Below, in pieces: positions 17,043 to 25,593 of a DNA stretch of 64,000 nucleotides; the stretch's first letter is position 1; each line of letters begins with the position of its first letter. Position numbers and translations under genes: made by a program. The notes beneath the pieces are model-generated. The model did no database searches. It had not been told where the DNA came from and saw nothing but the letters and a program-made list of their open reading frames with translations. This stretch comes from JAGZHZ01 sp963929865 (GTDB lineage Bacteria > Bacillota > Clostridia > Lachnospirales > Lachnospiraceae): NCBI GenBank assembly GCA_963929865.1, contig CAWVKK010000065.1, forward strand, positions 124,001 through 188,000. Reading direction: 5' to 3'.

Positions 17043-18020
17043 CTATCGCTTCTGGATATAGCAGTTTTCTGCGACGAGGTACGTTCCCTCTTCCAAAAAG
17101 ACAAAAATACTCGTTTCGAAAAAATCGCTCTGCATCTTCTCGTTTTCCATATATCTCGCCGTCCGGTAGACGGCATAGTATCCGCTGATCTCTTCGTCTG
17201 CCGCAAACAGCTGATACGTTCCCGGCTTAAGCTCTCTTCCGACCTTTGCCGCAAACCATCCGCAGTTTTCTGTCTCCGGCGCTCCCAGACCAGCCGGCTG
17301 CAGACAGGCGTTTTCCACCGTCAGATATTCTCCGTCTCTGACTTCCACGGGATAGCTTCCTTCAGAGACGATTTCAAAAAGCGCTTTCTTTCCCTCCCCA
17401 TCCCTGGAAACTGCCGCTTTCCATCTCTCTTCGCCTTCTCCCCAAATCCAGTATTCGCCCGGAGCGATATCCTCTCCGACCGCATATCTTTTCTTTTTGG
17501 CCGCCTTGACCATCTGTTCGATCTTCGCGCCGTCCCACAGCAAAATGTTGTGTTCCTCTGCCAGCCTCCGCGCAGCGTCTGTAAAAACCTGGTTTGTCAT
17601 CACTGCTCCCACCATGCAGTGGTAGCATTCCTTTCCGCTGTACACATCCCTCACGGCGCGGTTTCCGATCTTTGCCGCGTGGCATTTGCACTGCACTGCA
17701 TACGTAACCTGGTCTTTTTTTGCCAGGATATCCACTCCTAAATCCCCCGTCTTTTTCGTCAGCTCCACTTCTTCAAATCCGTTTGCCCGCAAAAGGTATG
17801 CGCAGAAATATTCGAATTCCTCCCCGCTCATCGCATCATAGTCTCTTTTGAGCCATTCCCGGCTTTCTCTTTTTTTCTGCGCTTCTGCGTGTTCTTTTTG
17901 GGACTGTGCGCCGCTTTCTTCCGGTTTCACGTTTTCTTGACGGATATCGGAAATGCGGGCGTCTTTCTTTAAAATCCGATACAGCTTTTCTGTTACTGTC
18001 TTTAAAATCTTATGTTTCAT
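17043..18020 (-). CDS. Mrr-like restriction endonuclease domain fused to duplicated beta modules
   Basis: A 325-residue protein. A basic N-terminal region (1-58) is followed by an Mrr_cat-type PD-(D/E)XK nuclease domain (about 60-170) with GDLGVDILAKKD, the QCK motif in YAVQCKCH and a C-terminal NILLWDG. The C-terminal half holds two related modules of about 65 residues, each opening with a Pro-Gly-(Glu/Thr)-Tyr turn and closing with a Gly-(Glu/Thr)-Tyr-Leu strand, a pattern familiar from small secreted or lipoprotein beta domains. No methyltransferase is nearby, so a type IV-like nuclease or other DNA role is only inferred. It lies between tpiA and gpmI, where no gene is usual. Confidence 0.8.
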   Translation of the reverse strand: MKHKILKTVTEKLYRILKKDARISDIRQENVKPEESGAQSQKEHAEAQKKRESREWLKRDYDAMSGEEFEYFCAYLLRANGFEEVELTKKTGDLGVDILAKKDQVTYAVQCKCHAAKIGNRAVRDVYSGKECYHCMVGAVMTNQVFTDAARRLAEEHNILLWDGAKIEQMVKAAKKKRYAVGEDIAPGEYWIWGEGEERWKAAVSRDGEGKKALFEIVSEGSYPVEVRDGEYLTVENACLQPAGLGAPETENCGWFAAKVGRELKPGTYQLFAADEEISGYYAVYRTARYMENEKMQSDFFETSIFVFLEEGTYLVAENCYIQKR

Positions 18021-18056
18021 CTCATCTCTCCGGGACCGCCCTTCTGCGCGCCAAAG

Positions 18057-18089
18057 AAAAAAGATGCCGGAAAATACGGCATCTTTTTT
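18057..18089 (-). terminator. intrinsic terminator of gap-pgk-tpiA
   Basis: A 13-bp perfect stem (arms 18057-18069 and 18077-18089) with a 7-nt loop and A/T tracts on both sides, 35 bp past the tpiA stop. Its symmetry makes it bidirectional in principle. Confidence 0.92.
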
Positions 18090-18123
18090 CTCTGTATCAA
18101 GATATCCGGCGAAGGAAATCCTT

Positions 18124-18873
18124 TTATTTGTAATTTACGATTTTTCCAAATTCCGGTTTTAAGGAAGCTCCTCCTACCAGTCCTCCGTCGATGTCCGGCT
18201 GTGCGAACAGCTCCGGTGCGGTCGCTGCGTTTACCGAACCGCCGTACTGAATCCGAATTTCCTCTGCAGTCGCTGCATCGTAAATTTCCGCAATACATGC
18301 GCGGATTCCTGCGCATACCTCCTGCGCCTGTGCAGTCGTGGCTGTCTTTCCTGTTCCGATTGCCCAGATCGGCTCGTAAGCGATCACTGCAGTCTTCGCC
18401 TGGTCGGCTGTAACGCCCTGGAACGCAATTTTTACCTGCTGGCGGATAAAGTCCATCGTGACGCCCTGTTCTCTCTGCGTAAGACTCTCGCCGCAGCAGA
18501 TGATCGGAGTAATGCCGTGTTCAAATGCTTTTAACACCTTTTTGTTGACGGTCGCATCTGTCTCTGCAAAATACTCTCTTCTCTCGGAATGTCCGATTAC
18601 CACGTATTTCACTCCGACGTCCGTCAGCATTGCCGGAGAAATCTCTCCTGTGTAAGCGCCCTTCTCCTCGAAATACATGTTTTCTGCTCCGACCTGAATG
18701 TTGGAACCTTTTGCGGCTTCCATAACAGGAATAATGTCAATCGCAGGAACACAGAATACAACGTCGACTTCCTCGTTTCCGACTAACGGTTTGAGTGTAT
18801 TGACTAACGCGACAGCCTCGCTTGGAGTCATGTTCATTTTCCAGTTTCCAGCGATAATTTTCTTTCTTGCCAT
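18124..18873 (-). CDS. tpiA: triosephosphate isomerase
   Basis: Interconverts dihydroxyacetone phosphate and glyceraldehyde 3-phosphate. The 249-residue TIM barrel has Asn10/Lys12 in GNWKMN, catalytic His95 in VIGHSERREYF and Glu167 in AYEPIWAIGTG, with the phosphate-binding GGSVN near the C-terminus. AGGAG ribosome-binding site, 51 bp after pgk. Confidence 0.98.
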   Translation of the reverse strand: MARKKIIAGNWKMNMTPSEAVALVNTLKPLVGNEEVDVVFCVPAIDIIPVMEAAKGSNIQVGAENMYFEEKGAYTGEISPAMLTDVGVKYVVIGHSERREYFAETDATVNKKVLKAFEHGITPIICCGESLTQREQGVTMDFIRQQVKIAFQGVTADQAKTAVIAYEPIWAIGTGKTATTAQAQEVCAGIRACIAEIYDAATAEEIRIQYGGSVNAATAPELFAQPDIDGGLVGGASLKPEFGKIVNYK

Positions 18874-18924
18874 TTCTACTATCTCCTAATCCGGGATGTC
18901 TCCCTATTGTTCCTTTTTCTCGTT

Positions 18925-20118
18925 TTATTTATCGTTTGCAGCTGCAACGCCCGGCAGTTCTTTTCCCTCTAAGAATTCAAGGGAAGCGCCGCCGCCTGTC
19001 GAGATGTGGGTCATCTTGTCTCCATATCCCAAAATATTGACTGCCGCTGCGGAATCGCCGCCGCCGATGATTGTGATAGCGTCCGTATCGGCAAGCGCCT
19101 TTGCCACTGCCTCTGTGCCGTGAGCAAAGTTCGGCATCTCAAAGCATCCCATCGGTCCGTTCCATACAACGGTCTTGGCATCCTTAACTGCGTCAGCAAA
19201 CAGTTTTTCCGTCTCCGGTCCGATGTCTAATCCTTCCCAGTCGTCCGGGATCTCGCCTGTCTTTACGATCTGGATGTTCGCATCGTTTGAGAAATCGTCT
19301 CCAATGCGGTTGTCAACAGGCAGCAGGAGCTTCACGCCTTTTTCTTCCGCTTTTTTCAGCATGTTCAGCGCATATTCCTGATAATCGTCCTCACACAGAG
19401 ATTTTCCGATTTTTCCTCCCTGCGCTTTTGTGAAGGTGTAAGACATACCGCCTCCGATAATTAACGTATCTACTTTGTCCAAAAGGTTTTCAATAACAGA
19501 AATTTTGCTGGAAACCTTTGCTCCTCCTAAGATGGCAACAAACGGTCTCTGCGGATTGTTGACTGCATTTCCAAGGAAGTCGATTTCCTTCTGCATCAGA
19601 TATCCGACAACTGCAGTGTCTACAAATTTGGTTACTCCAACGTTGGAGCAGTGCGCTCTGTGCGCGGTTCCGAATGCGTCGTTGACAAATACGTCGCACA
19701 GGGAAGCCAGCTCTTTGCTGAATTCTTCGCCGTTCTTTGTCTCTTCTGCACGGTAGCGTGTATTCTCTAATAAGATTACGTCTCCGTCTTTCATTTCCGC
19801 TACAGCTGCTTTTGCGTTCGGTCCTACTACTTCCGGATCAGCTGCAAATTTTACTTCCTGTCCCAGCAGTTCGGACAGGCGTACTGCAACCGGCGCCAGA
19901 GACAGTTCCGGCTTCGGCTCTCCCTTCGGCTTGCCAAGGTGAGAACATAAAATAATCTTTCCGCCGTCTGCGATCAGTTTTTTGATGGTAGGCAGCGCTG
20001 CTACCAGACGGTTTTCGTCTGTAATTTTTCCGTCCTGCAGCGGTACGTTGAAGTCGCAGCGGACCAGAACCCTTTTCCCCTTGACATTGATATCATCGAT
20101 ACTTTTTTTATTCAGCAT
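18925..20118 (-). CDS. pgk: phosphoglycerate kinase
   Basis: Makes ATP from 1,3-bisphosphoglycerate in glycolysis. The 397-residue enzyme has the N-terminal VRCDFNVPL substrate segment and the C-terminal nucleotide-binding GGGDSAAA motif. MLNKKSIDD (20118) is preferred over the upstream in-frame Met at 20163 because AGGGGG precedes it and the longer form would run through the upstream hairpin. It follows gap. Confidence 0.98.
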   Translation of the reverse strand: MLNKKSIDDINVKGKRVLVRCDFNVPLQDGKITDENRLVAALPTIKKLIADGGKIILCSHLGKPKGEPKPELSLAPVAVRLSELLGQEVKFAADPEVVGPNAKAAVAEMKDGDVILLENTRYRAEETKNGEEFSKELASLCDVFVNDAFGTAHRAHCSNVGVTKFVDTAVVGYLMQKEIDFLGNAVNNPQRPFVAILGGAKVSSKISVIENLLDKVDTLIIGGGMSYTFTKAQGGKIGKSLCEDDYQEYALNMLKKAEEKGVKLLLPVDNRIGDDFSNDANIQIVKTGEIPDDWEGLDIGPETEKLFADAVKDAKTVVWNGPMGCFEMPNFAHGTEAVAKALADTDAITIIGGGDSAAAVNILGYGDKMTHISTGGGASLEFLEGKELPGVAAANDK

Positions 20119-20151
20119 ATCTGTTTGCCCCCTTGCATAAAATGAAAAGAA

Positions 20152-20175
20152 GGTCCGGTCCAAACAGACCGGACC
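20152..20175 (-). terminator. gap-pgk intercistronic hairpin (terminator or processing site)
   Basis: A 9-bp perfect GC-rich stem (GGTCCGGTC arms at 20152-20160 and 20167-20175) with a 6-nt loop, followed on the minus strand by TTCTTTTC. Its position in the gap-pgk gap would favour extra gap mRNA relative to pgk-tpiA. Confidence 0.75.
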
Positions 20176-20199
20176 CCTTTGGATCTTTTCTTGAATAAA

Positions 20200-21213
20200 T
20201 TACTGTAATTCAGAGAAGTATTTGATTGTACGAACCATCTGGCTTGTATAGGAGTTTTCATTGTCATACCAAGAAACTACCTGAACCTCTGTTGTGCCGT
20301 TGTCCAATGGCAATACCATTGTCTGTGTAGCATCGAACAGAGAACCGTATCTCATACCGATGATATCGCTGGATACGATCTCATCTTCGTTGTATCCGTA
20401 AGATTCTGTTGCGGAAGCTTTCATCTTTTCATTGATCTGCTCTTTTGTCACGTTTCCTTCTACAACTGCTGTCAGGATTGTCGTAGAACCTGTCGGGGTT
20501 GGAACACGCTGTGCAGATCCGATTAATTTTCCGTTTAATTCCGGAATAACTAAGCCGATTGCCTTTGCAGCGCCTGTGCTGTTTGGAACGATATTAACGG
20601 CTGCTGCACGGGATCTTCTCAGATCGCCTTTTCTCTGCGGTCCGTCCAGAGTCATCTGATCTCCTGTGTATGCGTGAATTGTACACATAATACCAGATTT
20701 GATCGGAGCCAGTTCATTTAATGCTTTTGCCATAGGAGCCAAGCAGTTTGTTGTACAAGAAGCTGCTGAAATAACAGTATCTGTTGGTTTTAATGTCTCA
20801 TGGTTTACATTGTAAACGATTGTAGGAAGGTCGTTTCCTGCCGGAGCAGAGATAACAACTTTTCTAGCGCCTGCTTTGATATGAGCTTCTGCTTTCGCTT
20901 TGGAGGTATAGAAACCAGTACATTCCAGAACGACGTCAACGCCGATTTCGCCCCATGGAAGTTCTTCCGCATTTGCTTTTGCGTAGATTTTGATTTCTTT
21001 TCCATCAACTGTAATGGAATCTTCACCAGCTGTAACTTTGTCAGCCAGTGCGTATTTTCCCTGAGAAGAATCATATTTTAACAGGTGAGCCAGCATTTTA
21101 GGACTTGTCAAGTCGTTGATTGCCACTACCTCATATCCTTCTGCGCCAAACATCTGTCTGAATGCAAGACGTCCGATACGTCCGAAACCATTAATCGCTA
21201 CTTTTACTGCCAT
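20200..21213 (-). CDS. gap: glyceraldehyde-3-phosphate dehydrogenase, type I
   Basis: Oxidises glyceraldehyde 3-phosphate with NAD. The 337 residues have the NAD motif INGFGRIGRLAFR at 7-19 and catalytic Cys153 in SAASCTTNCLAP. AGGAGG ribosome-binding site. First gene of gap-pgk-tpiA, with a divergent promoter region shared with the PHP phosphatase. Confidence 0.98.
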   Translation of the reverse strand: MAVKVAINGFGRIGRLAFRQMFGAEGYEVVAINDLTSPKMLAHLLKYDSSQGKYALADKVTAGEDSITVDGKEIKIYAKANAEELPWGEIGVDVVLECTGFYTSKAKAEAHIKAGARKVVISAPAGNDLPTIVYNVNHETLKPTDTVISAASCTTNCLAPMAKALNELAPIKSGIMCTIHAYTGDQMTLDGPQRKGDLRRSRAAAVNIVPNSTGAAKAIGLVIPELNGKLIGSAQRVPTPTGSTTILTAVVEGNVTKEQINEKMKASATESYGYNEDEIVSSDIIGMRYGSLFDATQTMVLPLDNGTTEVQVVSWYDNENSYTSQMVRTIKYFSELQ

Positions 21214-21244
21214 AATTGCAATTCCTCCTAAAAGTTATTCTTGC

Positions 21245-21265
21245 ATCAGCCGGGAATCGGCTGAT
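21245..21265 (-). promoter_or_regulatory. 5'-UTR hairpin of gap
   Basis: An 8-bp stem (ATCAGCCG with its complement, loop 5 nt) in the gap leader, just upstream of the ribosome-binding site. It lacks a T-run, so it is more likely a stability or regulatory element than a terminator. Confidence 0.5.
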
Positions 21266-21313
21266 CAGTTTTGAGTTTCTATAAGTTTGTTAAAGAAACA
21301 TCAACTTATCCTT

Positions 21314-21342
21314 ATTTTACCTAACTTGTCCGAAAAATTCAA
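21314..21342 (-). promoter_or_regulatory. sigma-A promoter of gap
   Basis: TTGAAT (21337-21342), 17-bp spacer, TAAAAT (21314-21319), about 100 bp upstream of the gap start codon. Confidence 0.7.
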
Positions 21343-21369
21343 GTCATATTTCAAAATTTATACAGATTC

Positions 21370-21398
21370 TTGCAAAGCTTCTGTTCTTTCCGTATAAT
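21370..21398 (+). promoter_or_regulatory. sigma-A promoter of the PHP phosphatase
   Basis: TTGCAA (21370-21375), 17-bp spacer, TATAAT (21393-21398), 42 bp before the start codon. Confidence 0.8.
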
Positions 21399-21440
21399 AG
21401 ACGCAGATGTTTCAGATTTTAAAAAAAGGAGCTGATATCT

Positions 21441-22259
21441 ATGGCTGTCACTGCCGATTTTCACATTCATTCCGATTTTTCAGGAGACTCCGACGCTCCC
21501 ATGGAATCCATGATTCTGGAGGGAATCCGTCTCGGTCTGAAAACGATGTGCTTTACCGAGCATCTCGACCTCGACTATCCCTATGACGAGATCGATTTTT
21601 CTCTCGATGTTCCGGCTTATCGCCAGAAGCTTCTGGATCTGCGCCAAAAATACCGCGGTAAAATCGAGGTGCTTTTCGGCATTGAGCTGGGTCTCCAGCC
21701 TCACCTCGCCCCCGCCCTGCGGCGCGTCACGGACGCGCATGATTTTGATTTCGTCATCGGTTCCACTCATCTGGTCGACCGGATGGACCCGTATTACCCG
21801 GAATATTTCCGCCGCTGCGGCGACCGGGAGGGTTTTCGCAGATACTTTGAGGAGGTACTCAAAAATCTGGAGGCTTTCTCCGATTTTGACGCTCTTGGCC
21901 ATCTCGACTATATTGTCCGCTACAGTCCCGGCAAGACAGAGCATTACCGCTGGCAGGACTATCAGGATCTGATTGATCCGATTCTGCTCTTTTTGATCCG
22001 GTCAGGCATTTCTCTGGAAGTCAATACCGCGGGACTGAAATACGGGCTGGGACAGACAAATCCGGCGCCGGCCATTTTAAAGCGCTACCGTGAACTCGGG
22101 GGTGCCAGCGTCACCATAGGCTCGGACGCCCACTGCCCTGAGCACCTTGCGTACCAGTTTCCGCTGCTTTCAGATCTCCTGAGACAGTGCGGATTTTCCT
22201 GCTATACCGTTTACCGCGGCCGCACCCCTTGCCAGGTTCCTCTTACTTCCATGCCTTAA
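21441..22259 (+). CDS. PHP-domain histidinol-phosphatase family protein
   Basis: A 272-residue PHP-fold metallophosphoesterase of the HisK/HisJ type, which dephosphorylates histidinol phosphate. Metal ligands are visible in DFHIHSDFSGD (7-17), FTEHLDL, GIELGL, IGSTHLVD, LGHLDY and GSDAHCPEH. No other histidine gene is nearby, so the substrate remains inferred. AAAGGAG ribosome-binding site. Its 3' end overlaps the convergent mnmA gene by 17 bp. Confidence 0.85.
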   Translation: MAVTADFHIHSDFSGDSDAPMESMILEGIRLGLKTMCFTEHLDLDYPYDEIDFSLDVPAYRQKLLDLRQKYRGKIEVLFGIELGLQPHLAPALRRVTDAHDFDFVIGSTHLVDRMDPYYPEYFRRCGDREGFRRYFEEVLKNLEAFSDFDALGHLDYIVRYSPGKTEHYRWQDYQDLIDPILLFLIRSGISLEVNTAGLKYGLGQTNPAPAILKRYRELGGASVTIGSDAHCPEHLAYQFPLLSDLLRQCGFSCYTVYRGRTPCQVPLTSMP

Positions 22260-23307
22260 GGATTCTGCCGCTTCCCATCACCACATCGCCCTCATACAGC
22301 ACAACGCTTTGTCCCGGCGTGATCGCGCGCTGCGGCTCAAAAAAGCTGCACTGCATCGTTCCATCCTCTCTCATGGCGACCGTGCAGGCGGCGCCGGGGT
22401 GGTGGTAGCGGATCTTCGCCGTCAAAATGCGTTCTCCCTTAAAATCCTCCATCCCCATAAAGCTGACGCGGTCGCAGGTCAGTCCTTTCGCAAACACATC
22501 TTCCTGTTCTCCGATAACCACTTCGTTGGATTCAGGGCGGATTTCCGTCACAAAGACCGGTTTGCCCATAGCGAGATTGAGCCCTTTTCTCTGTCCTACC
22601 GTGTAGTGGATGATGCCTCTGTGCTGTCCAAGCACCGTTCCGTCTTGTGTGACGAAACTGCCGCCCGGCGCTGCTGCCTTTGTTCTTTTCTCGATAAATC
22701 CCGCATAGTCATCGTCCGGGATAAAGCAGATTTCCATACTGTCCGGCTTATCCGCCACAGGAATCCCCGCTCTCTTTGCGATCTCCCGGATTTCTTCCTT
22801 CTCGTATGTCCCGACCGGCATTATCGTGTGCGCAAGCTGCTCCTGCGTCAGAGCGCACAGCGCGTACGTCTGATCTTTCTTTGCGGTCTTTGCTCTCTTT
22901 AGAGCGTATCTTCCGTTTGGCAGTCTTACAATGTTGGCGTAATGTCCCGTCGCCACATACTGCGCCCCCATCTTTTCTCCCCACTGCATCAGGGCGCTCC
23001 ATTTGATTTTCCGGTTGCAGACGACGCAGGGGTTTGGCGTTCTCCCTTTTTGATACTCTTCGACAAAGTCGGAAATCACTTCCGCCTCAAAGCGGTCGTG
23101 AAAATCGGCGACATAGTAAGGGATGCCGAGCATGTCCGACACGCGCCTGGCGTCCTCTATCGTCTGGCGCTGACCTGCTTCCCCTTCGCCGCTCCAGGTC
23201 TTCATCGTGACGCCGATCACATCGTATCCCTGTTCTTTGAGCAGGTATGCCGCAACGGAGGAGTCCACTCCGCCCGACATTCCGATCACAACTTTTTTCT
23301 TTTCCAT
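22243..23307 (-). CDS. mnmA: tRNA-specific 2-thiouridylase MnmA
   Basis: Thiolates U34 of Lys, Glu and Gln tRNAs using ATP and sulfur relayed from cysteine desulfurase. The 354 residues have the PP-loop GMSGGVDSS (9-17), the NPCVVC segment with catalytic Cys94, and the second Cys in SMEICFIPDD. It lies 15 bp after iscU in the iscR-iscS-iscU-mnmA operon, which fits with its sulfur supply. Confidence 0.97.
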   Translation of the reverse strand: MEKKKVVIGMSGGVDSSVAAYLLKEQGYDVIGVTMKTWSGEGEAGQRQTIEDARRVSDMLGIPYYVADFHDRFEAEVISDFVEEYQKGRTPNPCVVCNRKIKWSALMQWGEKMGAQYVATGHYANIVRLPNGRYALKRAKTAKKDQTYALCALTQEQLAHTIMPVGTYEKEEIREIAKRAGIPVADKPDSMEICFIPDDDYAGFIEKRTKAAAPGGSFVTQDGTVLGQHRGIIHYTVGQRKGLNLAMGKPVFVTEIRPESNEVVIGEQEDVFAKGLTCDRVSFMGMEDFKGERILTAKIRYHHPGAACTVAMREDGTMQCSFFEPQRAITPGQSVVLYEGDVVMGSGRILKAWK

Positions 23308-23322
23308 GAAAAGACCTCTCTT

Positions 23323-23766
23323 TTAATATTCCTCGTCCTCTTCTTCTTCTCCTTCATGGATATCAGACTTCGGCTTTTCCAGCCCGTCAATCTGAATGCC
23401 ATGCTTTTGGGCGTAATCCCACAGCGCTGCATGGATCGCTTCCTCTGCGAGCAGCGAACAGTGAACCTTTACCGGCGGCAGCCCGTCAAGCGCTTCCATC
23501 ACGGCTTTGTTTGTGATCTGCAAAGCCTCGTAGATCGTCTTTCCCTTTACCAGCTCTGTCGCCATGCTGCTCGTCGCGACCGCCGCGCCGCATCCGAACG
23601 TCTTAAACTTGCAGTCGCGGATGACCTGATTGTCGTCGATGTCGAGATAGATTCTCATGATGTCGCCGCACTTGGCGTTGCCCACTGTTCCGACTCCGCT
23701 TGCATTTTCAATCTCTCCTACATTTCTTGGATGCTGGAAATGGTCCATTACTTTTTCACTGTACAT
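23323..23766 (-). CDS. iscU: Fe-S cluster scaffold protein IscU/NifU-type
   Basis: Scaffold on which [2Fe-2S] clusters are assembled. The 147-residue protein has the three ligand cysteines Cys33 (AKCGD), Cys59 (TFGCGAA) and Cys103 (VHCSLLA). The C-terminal tail is very acidic (EGEEEEDEEY). The Cys-Gly-Asp spacing is IscU/NifU-like rather than SufU-like. Follows iscS by 35 bp. Confidence 0.95.
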   Translation of the reverse strand: MYSEKVMDHFQHPRNVGEIENASGVGTVGNAKCGDIMRIYLDIDDNQVIRDCKFKTFGCGAAVATSSMATELVKGKTIYEALQITNKAVMEALDGLPPVKVHCSLLAEEAIHAALWDYAQKHGIQIDGLEKPKSDIHEGEEEEDEEY

Positions 23767-23801
23767 TGTTCTTTCCTCCGTATCTATTCTGGTTTCTTTT
23801 T

Positions 23802-24986
23802 TCAGTGTCTTGACGCTTTTATAAAATCCTCATACAGCGGCGACATCTCACGCAGCCGGGTCACGATCTCTTTGACTGCCTCTGCGACGTAGTCAAGCTC
23901 TTCCTTTGTCGTCTCCTCGCTCAGCGTCAGCCGCAGCGATCCGTGCGCGATCTCATGCGGCAGTCCGATGGCGAGCAGCACATGGGATGGATCCAGGGAG
24001 CCCGACGTACACGCCGACCCGCTCGAAGCGCAGATTCCTTTTCCGTCCAGCATAATCAGAAGCGATTCCCCTTCTATAAACTGGAAGCTGAAATTGGCGT
24101 TGTTTGGCAGCCTCTTTGTCCTGTGACCGTTTAGCCTCGTATACGGAACCTCTTTTAAAATCTTCCCGATCAGATAATCCCGCATCTCTCTCTCTTTTTT
24201 TGTCCGCTCCTCCATGGTCTGCGCCGCGCGCTTCGCCGCTGCGCCGTATCCGACGATTCCCGGGACGTTTTCTGTGCCGGCGCGCCGTTTTCTCTCCTGC
24301 GCTCCCCCGTGGATAAACGAACGGATTTTGACGCCCTTTCGGATATACAAAAACCCGATCCCCTTTGGTCCGTTGATCTTGTGGGCGCTGGAGCTGAGCA
24401 TGTCGATCGAGAGTTCATCCACAGAGATCGGCAGCTGTCCGAACGCCTGAACGGCGTCTGTGTGAAACAAAATTCCGTGTTCCTTTGCAATCGCTCCGAT
24501 CTCCCGGATCGGCTGGATCGTTCCGATTTCATTGTTTGCAAACATGACTGAGATCAGAATCGTGGTCGGGCGGATCGCTTTTTTTAGTTCTTCCAGCTTT
24601 ATGATTCCGTTCTCGTCCACATCGACATACGTCACTTCCATCCCGTGCTTTTCCAGATACCGGCACGTATGGAGAATCGCGTGGTGTTCGATTTTGCTCG
24701 TAATAATATGGTTTCCCTTCTGCCTGTACGCCTCCGCCGCCGCAATCAGCGCCCAGTTGTCCGCCTCTGTGCCGCCTGCGGTAAAATAAATTTCTTCCTG
24801 TCTTGCTCCGATAACGTCGGCGATCTCTTTTCTCGCCTGCTCCACACCCTCTTTGCTCTGCGCGGCGAGACCGTAGATGCTGGAAGGATTCCCGTAATGC
24901 TCCGAGAAATACGGCGTCATAGCCGCTACCACCTCAGGCGCTGTCTTCGTCGTCGCCGCATTGTCCAAATAAATTATTTTTTCCAT
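23802..24986 (-). CDS. iscS: cysteine desulfurase
   Basis: PLP enzyme that releases sulfur from cysteine for Fe-S clusters and tRNA thiolation. The 394 residues have PLP Lys203 (SAHKINGPKG) and the mobile-loop nucleophile Cys326 (SSGSACTSGS). The loop length is that of group I IscS/NifS enzymes. Located between the Rrf2 regulator and iscU. Confidence 0.97.
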   Translation of the reverse strand: MEKIIYLDNAATTKTAPEVVAAMTPYFSEHYGNPSSIYGLAAQSKEGVEQARKEIADVIGARQEEIYFTAGGTEADNWALIAAAEAYRQKGNHIITSKIEHHAILHTCRYLEKHGMEVTYVDVDENGIIKLEELKKAIRPTTILISVMFANNEIGTIQPIREIGAIAKEHGILFHTDAVQAFGQLPISVDELSIDMLSSSAHKINGPKGIGFLYIRKGVKIRSFIHGGAQERKRRAGTENVPGIVGYGAAAKRAAQTMEERTKKEREMRDYLIGKILKEVPYTRLNGHRTKRLPNNANFSFQFIEGESLLIMLDGKGICASSGSACTSGSLDPSHVLLAIGLPHEIAHGSLRLTLSEETTKEELDYVAEAVKEIVTRLREMSPLYEDFIKASRH

Positions 24987-25001
24987 CTTCTCTGATTCTC
25001 C

Positions 25002-25454
25002 TTACCCACCACAATTTCGATTTTTCATTTTGTGATTTACTTTTTTGCTCTCTGTCACAAGCTGTTTCAGTGTAATCTCATCCACAGCATTCGTGATGCT
25101 GTCGTTGATCCTTTTCCAGACATATTTCGTCACGCAAAAATCTGCTTCCTCGCATCCTTGTTCTTCCTTCAGTCCCGGGCATTCCACCGCTTCCAGACTC
25201 CCTTCCAGCGCCCTCAGAACCTCTCCGACAGAAATATCCTCTGCCTCTTTTGCAAGCTGGTATCCGCCCTGCACCCCGCGGACGCTTTTTACGATTCCTG
25301 CTCTTTTAAGTTTTCCCACCAGCTGTTCGAGATAGCGCTCGGAAATATTTTGTCTTGCTGAGATACTGCTGATGGAGACGGGTTCCCGTTCGCTGTGAAC
25401 TGCCAGATCAATCAGGGCACGTAAACCATATCTTCCTTTTGTCGACAGTTTCAT
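25002..25454 (-). CDS. iscR: Rrf2-family transcriptional regulator, IscR-like
   Basis: A 150-residue winged-helix repressor beginning MKLSTKGRYGLRALIDLA. Cysteines at 92, 101 and 107 occupy the region of the IscR Fe-S ligands, so cluster sensing is likely. The start at 25454 follows GGAGGG; the Met at 25466 is less well placed. It heads iscS-iscU-mnmA, and a palindrome covers its own start site, which implies autoregulation. Confidence 0.92.
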   Translation of the reverse strand: MKLSTKGRYGLRALIDLAVHSEREPVSISSISARQNISERYLEQLVGKLKRAGIVKSVRGVQGGYQLAKEAEDISVGEVLRALEGSLEAVECPGLKEEQGCEEADFCVTKYVWKRINDSITNAVDEITLKQLVTESKKVNHKMKNRNCGG

Positions 25455-25489
25455 CTTTCCCTCCATCTGTCTTTATGTCTGTGTCTAAT

Positions 25490-25508
25490 TCCTATTATTT
25501 TACTAGGA
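25490..25508. promoter_or_regulatory. candidate Rrf2/IscR operator
   Basis: TCCTA and TAGGA arms with a 9-nt spacer, just downstream of the iscR -10 element and over the predicted transcription start. Position and gene context suggest autorepression by the Rrf2-type protein. Confidence 0.6.
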
Positions 25509-25516
25509 TTTTTCTC

Positions 25517-25545
25517 ATCATATCACTCAAAAATTGTTCTGTCAA
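25517..25545 (-). promoter_or_regulatory. sigma-A promoter of the isc operon
   Basis: Consensus TTGACA (25540-25545), 17-bp spacer, TATGAT (25517-25522) on the minus strand. Confidence 0.88.
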
Positions 25546-25593
25546 GCATTTCCGGAGAATATATATAGAAAAACTTCTTTTTCGGGTGCTGTT

